Positions 56,491-64,000 of a stretch of DNA of 64,000 nt are shown here, in pieces. A program made the translations under genes and the position numbers. Source of the DNA: Demequina iriomotensis (GTDB lineage: Bacteria; Actinomycetota; Actinomycetes; Actinomycetales; Demequinaceae); contig NZ_BBME01000014.1 in the NCBI RefSeq assembly GCF_000971395.1, forward strand, positions 1 to 64,000, read 5' to 3'. The first letter of the stretch is position 1. Every line of letters begins with the position of its first letter. The notes under the pieces are model-generated. The model was not told the origin of the DNA. It was given only the letters and a program-made list of their open reading frames with translations, and made no database searches.

Positions 56491-57352
56491 TCACACACCC
56501 GTCCGCCGGAGGACCACGCGCAGGGCGTCGCCGGCATAGTTGAACACGAACGCGACGAGGCCGATCGTGACGCTGGGGAGCACCGCGACCCACCAGGCGT
56601 TGAGGAAGTACTTCATGCCGTCCGACGCCATGCGCCCCAGCTCGGGGGCCGGCGCGGGCGTGCCGAGGCCGATGAACGAGAGCGCGGCGAGCGTCATGAC
56701 GACGGCGCCGATGTCGAGGCTCGCGGTCACCACCACGGTCGGCATGACCGCCGGCACCACGTGGCGCCACAGGAGCCGCCAGCCGCGCACCCCCGACACC
56801 CGCGCGGCCTGCACGTGCGGGAGCGCCACCACGCGGCGCACCTCGCCGCGCACCAGGCGGGCGTAGAGCGGCCACCACACGACGATGATGCCGATCATGG
56901 CGGACCCGAGCGACTGCCCGATCGCGGCGGCGATCGCCATCGCGATGATCATCGCGGGGAACGCGAGGAACAGGTCGGTGAACCGCATGAGCGCCGAGTC
57001 GAGCCACCCGCCTCGGAAGCCTGCGACCACCCCGATGAACGTGCCGATCGCGGCGGACACGGCCGTGACGAGGACTGCCGCCAGCAGGCTGCGCTGCATG
57101 CCCGCGACCAGCCGGGTCGCCATGTCCATGCCGAGCACGTCGGTGCCGAGCACGTGGCCCGAGGACAGCGGCGGCAGGAGCTGGGAGCCCGAGGGGATGA
57201 TCGGGCTGTACGGCATCAGCGTGGGCCCGATGATCGCGACGAGGACGATGGCCGCCATCGCGATGAGCGAGGTCCTCTCCCCCGGCCCGAGCGCGGACCA
57301 TGCGCTGTCGCGGCGCGCTGTCGGCGCCGCCTCGACACGCTCGAGCGTGCGC

Positions 57353-57369
<17 letters not shown>
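56491..57369 (-). CDS. ABC permease, DppC-like
   Basis: 292-aa permease with the OppC-type N-terminal helix (SLIAMAAIVLVAIIGPTLMPYSP), the HVLGTDVLGMDMATRLVAG signature, and the EAA loop LPHVQAARVSGVRGWRLLWRHVVPAVMP. ATG 57369 overlaps the ATPase end by 17 nt. Confidence 0.9.
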
Positions 57370-59071
<1,702 letters not shown>

Positions 59072-59099
59072 GGGGCCACTCCTTCACCAGGGGGGCGGG

Positions 59100-59139
59100 C
59101 CTCGTGGCGGCGGCAGGGGGGATGGCCGCCGCCACGAGG
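59100..59139 (-). terminator. Intra-operon hairpin after the SBP gene
   Basis: A 15-bp perfect stem (59100-59114 with 59125-59139, 10-nt loop) lies between the SBP stop and the ATPase start. It is likely a partial terminator that lowers expression of the downstream genes. Confidence 0.7.
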
Positions 59140-59159
59140 ATCCCGCGGGGGGATGGGTC

Positions 59160-60743
59160 CTACTGACCCGGGGACAGCTGCGTGAAGTCGAAGGTGATGC
59201 CCAGCAGCGGGTAGCTCGCCGAGTCCGCACCCGTGATCGAGGCCTGGAACGCGGCCGAGACCTTGAGGTCGGCGACGGTGTAGTAGTCGCCGGAGCCCGC
59301 CACCAGGGAGGTCACGTCACCGTAGAGCTCGTGGTCGCCGGTCTCGACCGCCTGGTCCAGCGCGGCGTCGAGCCCGTCGATCTCCGGGTAGAACAGGTTG
59401 AGCCCGCCCTCGGAGGAGTACAGGAGACGTGCCCAGGTGTCCGGGTGGGCGGCGTCGGGGAAGATGCTCATGAGCGTGATGTCGGGAGCCTTCTCCGGGT
59501 CGAACACCGAGGACCAGTAGGCGCTCGACTCGAGACCGACCGACTCGGCCTTGATGCCCACCGTGTTGAGCTGGGCCGCGAGGTTGTCGGCGATGTCCTG
59601 ACCACCCGGCACGTAGGACGGGTAGCTGATGGTGATCGACTGCCCCGCGAGGCCGCCCTCGGCGAGCGCCGCGAGGGCGTCGGCGTCGTACGTGATGCCG
59701 GTCTGGTTGAGCGAGGAGTCGACCATGGTCGACGGGAAGACCCCCGTCGACGTGGTGCCGAGGTCGCCGTAGACCGACTGGACGATGCCGTCCCAGTCGA
59801 CGCCGCTGAGCAGCGCCTGGCGCGTCTCGGCATCGGCGAGGATCTCGTGGCCCGGGTTGAGGTACACGACGGGCGCCATCATCGACGGGTAGGTGTACGC
59901 GTGGAGGGCGTCGTTCGCGCTCAGGGCGTCGAACAGCGGCTTGTTCGCGGAGCCGATGTAGCCGTCGAGCTCGCCGCTCTCGAGCTGCAGCTGGATCGTG
60001 TTGGTCGAGTCGAGGATGTGGAACTCGATCGACTCGTAGCCGCCGGTGTCGCCCCAGTAGGACTCGTTCGCAGCGAGCTGGTAGCTCACACCCTCATCGA
60101 ACTTCGCGTACTGGAACGGGCCGGTCCCAGCCGAGTTCGCGGCGAACCACTCCGCATCGTCCCCATGCGCCGTCAGCGCCTCGGGCGAGATCATCTTGAG
60201 ACCGAAGGGCGAGGCGAGGTAGTCGAGGAACGCATCGTTCGGCGCGTCGAGGGTGAAGACCACCTCGGTGTCCGACGGCGTCTCGATCGAGGCGATCCCC
60301 CCGACCATGTAGCCCGGACCGGAGGCACCTTCCGCCACCATGCGGTCGACCGACGGCTGGACGGCGGCCGAGGTGAACGGGGTGCCGTCCGCGAAGGTCA
60401 CGCCGTCGCGCAGCGTGAAGGTGTACGTGAGGCCGTCCTCGGACACGGTCCAGTCGGTCGCGAGCGACGGCACGATCTCCGCCTCCTCGGTGCCGGTGGC
60501 GTACTTGAGGAGGCCCTCGTAGGCGGCGAGGACCAGGTTCATCTCGGAGCCCGAGTAGGCGGAGCTCGGGTCGGGTGCGGAGATGTCCGAGGACAGGCCC
60601 ATGTCGAGCGCGGTGTCGAGGTCGGCGGCGTCCGAGGAGCCGGCGGACTGCCCGGGAAGGGTCTCCTCGGCGCTCGAGCACGCGGTCAGGCCGAGCGCGA
60701 GAGCGGCGGCTCCGGCGAGGGCGAAGGTGGTGCGGCGGTTCAC
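59160..60743 (-). CDS. Family 5 extracellular solute-binding lipoprotein
   Basis: 527-aa SBP_bac_5 (DppA/OppA) protein. Signal peptide with lipobox LTAC (about residues 19-22). Core motifs: PSLATDWTVSEDGLTYTFTLRDGVTFADGTPF, GTGPFQYAKF and NPDTWARL-like AHPDTWARLL. GTG 60743 has GAAGGAG upstream. Family members bind peptides, nickel or small cationic ligands; its place beside UAAP/AtzF genes suggests a nitrogenous ligand. It is first in its transcription unit, behind an AmtR-like box. Confidence 0.92.
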   Translation of the reverse strand: MNRRTTFALAGAAALALGLTACSSAEETLPGQSAGSSDAADLDTALDMGLSSDISAPDPSSAYSGSEMNLVLAAYEGLLKYATGTEEAEIVPSLATDWTVSEDGLTYTFTLRDGVTFADGTPFTSAAVQPSVDRMVAEGASGPGYMVGGIASIETPSDTEVVFTLDAPNDAFLDYLASPFGLKMISPEALTAHGDDAEWFAANSAGTGPFQYAKFDEGVSYQLAANESYWGDTGGYESIEFHILDSTNTIQLQLESGELDGYIGSANKPLFDALSANDALHAYTYPSMMAPVVYLNPGHEILADAETRQALLSGVDWDGIVQSVYGDLGTTSTGVFPSTMVDSSLNQTGITYDADALAALAEGGLAGQSITISYPSYVPGGQDIADNLAAQLNTVGIKAESVGLESSAYWSSVFDPEKAPDITLMSIFPDAAHPDTWARLLYSSEGGLNLFYPEIDGLDAALDQAVETGDHELYGDVTSLVAGSGDYYTVADLKVSAAFQASITGADSASYPLLGITFDFTQLSPGQ

Positions 60744-60799
60744 TGCTGGCTCCTTCGAAGAGAGTTCGGGGGGCCGTTCCGTGGAACGGTACCGCGAAC

Positions 60800-60813
60800 C
60801 TATCGGTCAATAG
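60800..60813. promoter_or_regulatory. AmtR-like nitrogen-control operator
   Basis: CTAT-CGGTCA-ATAG matches the CTAT-N6-ATAG core of the corynebacterial AmtR box. It lies 57 nt before the SBP start, in the gap after atzF. The same gap has the inverted repeat CCGTTCC-GT-GGAACGG (60774-60789) and ACACGG/CCGTGT pairing near 60815-60835 that may terminate atzF transcripts. Confidence 0.5.
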
Positions 60814-60835
60814 TTACACGGGATCGCGGGCCGTG

Positions 60836-62590
60836 TTACGACTGCGTTTCGCCCGTCTGGGAACGCAGCCAGGCGAGCCAGTCGCCCGAGGCCGTGATGT
60901 CGATCGCGCCGTCGGTCGCGTGCGGCTCGCACAGGAATCCGTTGACGACGCGTCCGTCCTCGAGGGCGACGCTGCCGATGGCCATCGGAGAGGGGATCTC
61001 GTCCACGAAGGCACCGAATCCCGCGGCGGGGAGCCGCCACACCTCGCCGAGGATCGCACCGCCCGTCGAGGCGGTCCTGATGAGCCCTGGCTTGGGGGGA
61101 ACCGTGCCCAAAGCGTACATCTGGTACTCGCTCACGGTGCGCGCACGCCCGAGCAGCCGGGCTCCTCGGTCCGAGAGCTGGTGGTGAAGAGGCTGCCCCT
61201 CGCGGTGCGCGCCGATCACGAACACGTCGAGCTCGTCCGGCTCGGCGCCGTCCCCACCGCGCGCGGCGACGTCCGTGCGCGACGGGCCCGCCTCGACCGC
61301 GGCGGAGATCCGGCGCGCGAGCGTGAGGAGGCGCGCGTCGCTGAACGCGTGGCCCGTGAGCATCGCGCCGAACGCGTCCGCGCCTGCGCGGCCGGCGGGC
61401 AACGCGACGGCGGCCATGTCGAGGAGGTTCGCGAAGTTGGTGAACCTGCCCATGCGCGAGTTCGCGCCGACCGGATCCGCCGCCACCTCGGCGAGGGTGG
61501 GATGCCACGTGGTGGTGGGCGTGAGCACCGCGGCGGCATCGGACAGCAGCTCGGACGCCGCGGCGCGGTACGCCTCGAGCGTGCGCTGGTCGGCGAAGAG
61601 CTCCGACGCCGAGCGTCCGCCGCCCGCGAGGATGATGCCCGCGACCGTGGGGTCGAGCGCCTCGCCGATCGCGTCGCGGTGCGCCTCGATGTGGGCGCCC
61701 ACCGCCGAGTACCGCTCCGCCACGAAGGAGGACTCGTAGAGCATGCGCGCGGCGTCGAGCAGCGGGGCGATCGACCTCTCGACGACCTCGATGCCGGCCG
61801 CCGCGGCCGCCGCGACGACCCGGTCGAACGCATCGGACCATCCCGGAGCCAGGGCGCCCAGGTCCGCCTCCGTCGGCACGATGACGCGCATGCGCGCACG
61901 GGAGGCGAGCGCCGTGCCGACGCGTGCGCGGCGCGACAGCGGGTCCTCCCGATCGGGACCTTCCATGAGCGCGACCGCGGCGGCGGCGAGGTCCGGGTCG
62001 GCGGAGAACACCGTCACGCAGTCGAGCGAGGCGCATGCCGGCACCACGCCGGTGGTGGGCACCAGGCCGCGCGTGGGCTTGAGGCCCCACAGCCCGTGCA
62101 GCGCGGCGGGCACCCGGCCGGAGCCGGCGGTGTCGGTGCCGAGCGCGAGGTCCACGAGGCCGAGCGCGACCGCGACGGCGGAGCCCGAGCTCGATCCGCC
62201 GCTGATGCGCGTCGCGTCCGTGGCGTGGCGCACCGCACCGTGGGGCGAACGGGTCCCGACGAGCCCCGTCGCGAACTGGTCGAGGTTGGTCTTCCCGACC
62301 ACGATCGCACCGGCCGCGCGCAGCCGCGCGACCGCGGGCGCATCTGCGGCCGGCGCGTAGGCGTAGGTCGGCGCGGCCGCGGTGGTCGGGCATCCTGCGA
62401 CGTCGATGTTGTCCTTGACCGCCACCAGCCGGCCGGCGAGCGGGAGACGGGCGCCGGCCGCGACGGCCGCGTCGACCTCCGCCGCGGCGGCCCTGAGCTC
62501 CGCCGCGGGGACCAGGTGGATCCACGCCTCGGGCCGCTCCGTCGTCGCGATCGCCGCCGAGAAGCGCGCCACCGCATCGGCCGCGCTCAC
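60836..62590 (-). CDS. atzF: Allophanate hydrolase
   Basis: 584-aa amidase-signature enzyme converting allophanate to ammonia and CO2 (via N-carboxycarbamate). The Ser-cisSer-Lys triad is visible: Lys in VAVKDNIDVAG, cis-Ser in ISGGSSSGSAVAVA and nucleophilic Ser in GTDTAGSGRVPAALHG. The C-terminal domain typical of AtzF follows (EYQMYALG, ILGEVWRLPAAGFGAFV, PMAIGSVALEDGR and VNGFLCEPHA). GTG 62590 overlaps the UAAP2 stop (GTGA). Its partner upstream enzymes supply allophanate. Confidence 0.94.
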   Translation of the reverse strand: MSAADAVARFSAAIATTERPEAWIHLVPAAELRAAAAEVDAAVAAGARLPLAGRLVAVKDNIDVAGCPTTAAAPTYAYAPAADAPAVARLRAAGAIVVGKTNLDQFATGLVGTRSPHGAVRHATDATRISGGSSSGSAVAVALGLVDLALGTDTAGSGRVPAALHGLWGLKPTRGLVPTTGVVPACASLDCVTVFSADPDLAAAAVALMEGPDREDPLSRRARVGTALASRARMRVIVPTEADLGALAPGWSDAFDRVVAAAAAAGIEVVERSIAPLLDAARMLYESSFVAERYSAVGAHIEAHRDAIGEALDPTVAGIILAGGGRSASELFADQRTLEAYRAAASELLSDAAAVLTPTTTWHPTLAEVAADPVGANSRMGRFTNFANLLDMAAVALPAGRAGADAFGAMLTGHAFSDARLLTLARRISAAVEAGPSRTDVAARGGDGAEPDELDVFVIGAHREGQPLHHQLSDRGARLLGRARTVSEYQMYALGTVPPKPGLIRTASTGGAILGEVWRLPAAGFGAFVDEIPSPMAIGSVALEDGRVVNGFLCEPHATDGAIDITASGDWLAWLRSQTGETQS

Positions 62591-63267
62591 GCCGCCACCG
62601 CCGGGTCCGTCACGATCACGCGCAACGGGGTCGGGTTGAAGTCGTTGCACGGGTTGTTGACCTGAGGGCAGTTGGAGATGACGACGAGGACGTCACGCTC
62701 GGCGCGCAGCGCGACCCGCTTGCCCGGAGCCGACATGCCGTCCACGATGCCGAGGGTCCCGTCCGCCTCGACGGGCACGTTCATGAACCAGTTGATGTTC
62801 GACACGAGGTCGCGCGGGCCCAGGCCGTGCTTCGCGCCCTCGAGCAGGAAGTTCTCGCGGCACGCGTGGTGGAACAGCGTGTGGTGCCCGTAGCGGAGCG
62901 TGTTCGACTCCTTGGAGCAGGCCCCGCCGATGGTGTCCTGGCGCTCGACCTCATTCCCCACGACGGTCATGAGCGCGGCTCCCTCCTGGTCGCGCAGGAC
63001 CGAGCCGTCCACCAGGTAGGCGTTGCGCTGCGCGGCGAGCGTCGCCTGCGCGCTGTAGCGGACGTCGTGGTCGGACGCGTCGTAGATGAGGCAGTCGCCC
63101 GACTGGTTGCCGCCGACGTCGACGAGCGTGAGCACGTGACCGGCGCGGATCGGCGCGGACCAGCCGGCTCGCGGAGCGATCTCCTGATCGAGGACGATCG
63201 CGCCCTGAACGTACGGCTCGGAACGGTCGAAGTACTCGGCCTCGTACGTGGCCCACGTGACGGTCAT
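62587..63267 (-). CDS. Urea carboxylase-associated protein 2 (DUF1989; carboxyguanidine deiminase subunit)
   Basis: 226-aa DUF1989 protein. It carries the UAAP2 stretches LTLVDVGGNQSGDCLIYDA, DTIGGACSKESNTLRYGHH, HACRENFLLEG, VSNINWFMNVPV and SNCPQVNNPCNDFNPTP. UAAP1/UAAP2 heterodimers were shown to act as carboxyguanidine deiminase (CgdAB), turning carboxyguanidine into allophanate and ammonia. ATG 63267 overlaps the UAAP1 stop (ATGA), giving a tightly coupled UAAP1-UAAP2-AtzF unit. Confidence 0.93.
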   Translation of the reverse strand: MTVTWATYEAEYFDRSEPYVQGAIVLDQEIAPRAGWSAPIRAGHVLTLVDVGGNQSGDCLIYDASDHDVRYSAQATLAAQRNAYLVDGSVLRDQEGAALMTVVGNEVERQDTIGGACSKESNTLRYGHHTLFHHACRENFLLEGAKHGLGPRDLVSNINWFMNVPVEADGTLGIVDGMSAPGKRVALRAERDVLVVISNCPQVNNPCNDFNPTPLRVIVTDPAVAA

Positions 63268-64000
63268 CGGATCCCCCTGGCGAGAAGGTGCTGCTGGGTG
63301 TTGAGGTAGGCGCGCGTGCGCTCGGGCGTGGCGGTCCACCACGGGTCGGAGGCGGACGATGCGGCGGCGGCCCAGGCATGGACGCGCACGGGGCCCGTCC
63401 GGTAGCCCTCGGCGGGGTCCAGCGGGTGCGCGGCGTTCGCCACGAGCACGGTGAGGGGCATCTCCGCGACCAGGTCGACGGTCGCGCCCGCGCCGCCGTC
63501 GCCGGTCCACTCGAGGGCGCCGTCCGGCGCGACCCTCACACCCTTGAAGAAGGACACGCTCGGCGGCACGTCACGCGGCGTCAGGCCCTCCTTGGCCGCG
63601 GCGAGGAGCAGCAGCTCGCGGCCCGCCGCGGTGGCGGTGTGCGCGGCGCCCGCGCCGTAGCGCTCGATGTTCCCGGCGATCGTGGTGACGCCGCAGAACG
63701 CGTCGTGGTGGCCGCCCGCAGCGTCGGCGACCACGGTCGCGAGCACGCGCCCGTCGCCCGACAGCAGCGGGTGGCCGGCACCCAGGTACGCCTGCCACGG
63801 GATCTTCTGGGTGTCCGCGACGTTGAGCCGCTCCCCCGGGTTGAGGGCGCTGAGCACCACCACGTGGGCGCACGCGTCTCCGGTGACGTCCTCGAGACGG
63901 ATCCGCGTGCCCCGCGCCACCGTCATGTGCGTGTAGCCCGGTCCGGCGACGGTCTCCGCCCACACGAGCGTGGACGGATCGACGTCGGCGGGCGTGTACG
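63264..64000 (-). CDS. Urea carboxylase-associated protein 1 (DUF1989), 5' end outside the window
   Basis: At least 244 codons; the frame stays open to the right edge (YTPADVDPSTLVWAETV precedes the first in-window GTG at 63965), so the true start is beyond 64000. UAAP1 marks: GTRIRLEDVTGDACAHVVVLSA, PGERLNVADTQKIPWQAYL, GRVLATVVADAAGGHHDAFCG and DVPPSVSFFKGVRV. It is probably the partner subunit of UAAP2. A guanidine/urea carboxylase gene is expected nearby but is not in this window. Confidence 0.9.
   Translation of the reverse strand, partial: YTPADVDPSTLVWAETVAGPGYTHMTVARGTRIRLEDVTGDACAHVVVLSALNPGERLNVADTQKIPWQAYLGAGHPLLSGDGRVLATVVADAAGGHHDAFCGVTTIAGNIERYGAGAAHTATAAGRELLLLAAAKEGLTPRDVPPSVSFFKGVRVAPDGALEWTGDGGAGATVDLVAEMPLTVLVANAAHPLDPAEGYRTGPVRVHAWAAAASSASDPWWTATPERTRAYLNTQQHLLARGIR

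Noticed and set aside
60744-60835. Guanidine riboswitch in front of the SBP gene
   Set aside because: The gap is only 92 nt and shows an operator-like palindrome and small hairpins but no recognisable guanidine-I, -II or -III core. One could still exist beyond the right edge.

Overview
High-GC (roughly 70%) actinobacterial chromosome segment, most likely Micrococcales (Cellulomonadaceae/Demequinaceae-like). Support: GTG starts are common, many genes overlap in GTGA/ATGA stop-start junctions, the tmRNA tag is ADSKRTDFALAA, and the actinobacterial families DUF3039, DUF2017, the NUDIX-like DUF4916 and a prfB-ftsE-ftsX-M23-smpB block are present. No prophage, insertion sequence or CRISPR array was seen. 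About 62 protein genes, four tRNAs and one tmRNA can be supported. At least sixteen genes appear to be leaderless, with a TANNNT-type -10 box 6-8 nt before the start codon.

Layout. 0-5.7 kb (minus): ettA, an SSB paralogue without the acidic tip, and two coupled GTPases. 5.8-7.8 kb (plus): tRNA-Arg, a TetR regulator and an old-yellow-enzyme reductase. 7.8-15.3 kb (minus): a galactofuranose-type (YtfQRT-YjfF-like) sugar ABC operon with a second complete ATPase and a terminal LacI regulator, with candidate LacI-family operators at its promoter. 15.4-17.4 kb (minus): a YtrA-type GntR/ABC operon behind a perfect 28-bp palindrome. 17.6-22.6 kb: orn, tRNA-His, a DUF4126 protein, and an OpuC-like osmolyte ABC system whose ATPase is divergent from the permease-permease-SBP genes. 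22.6-26.8 kb: a lone CDP-glucose dehydratase with a structured leader, two LysE exporters, tRNA-Lys, bcp, tRNA-Leu, and a thioredoxin behind a CsoR-family-like operator.

26.9-34.2 kb: NUDIX-like protein, the DUF3039 - clpS-DUF2017-murI-MBL - rph-rdgB housekeeping run, and an ABC exporter. 34.3-40.2 kb: a VOC dioxygenase-like protein, fatty acid desaturase, FNT-family channel, an endonuclease/exonuclease/phosphatase (EEP) protein and a secreted 5'-nucleotidase. 40.4-44.2 kb: ssrA (tmRNA), then a TetR gene divergent from an MMPL transporter with a shared operator. 44.4-51.6 kb (minus): a DUF2207 membrane protein, smpB, M23 peptidase, ftsX, ftsE, prfB and a small lipoprotein.

51.6-64 kb: an amidohydrolase (plus), then a long minus-strand nitrogen-salvage locus entering from beyond the right edge: UAAP1-UAAP2-allophanate hydrolase, a candidate AmtR-type operator, a family-5 SBP, a fused DppD-DppF ATPase, two permeases, two isochorismatase-fold hydrolases and an MFS transporter. 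UAAP1/2 plus AtzF is the carboxyguanidine deiminase/allophanate hydrolase set of guanidine (or urea-carboxylase) catabolism. The isochorismatase-fold enzymes could feed the same allophanate node from a biuret-like compound, which is inference.

Two sequence-level signals cut across the genes. One is a 9-mer, GGACGATGC, found 27 times on the two strands by eye and concentrated between genes. The other is a two-copy family of palindromic ~100-bp elements (near 28.9 and 50.0 kb) placed directly after stop codons.
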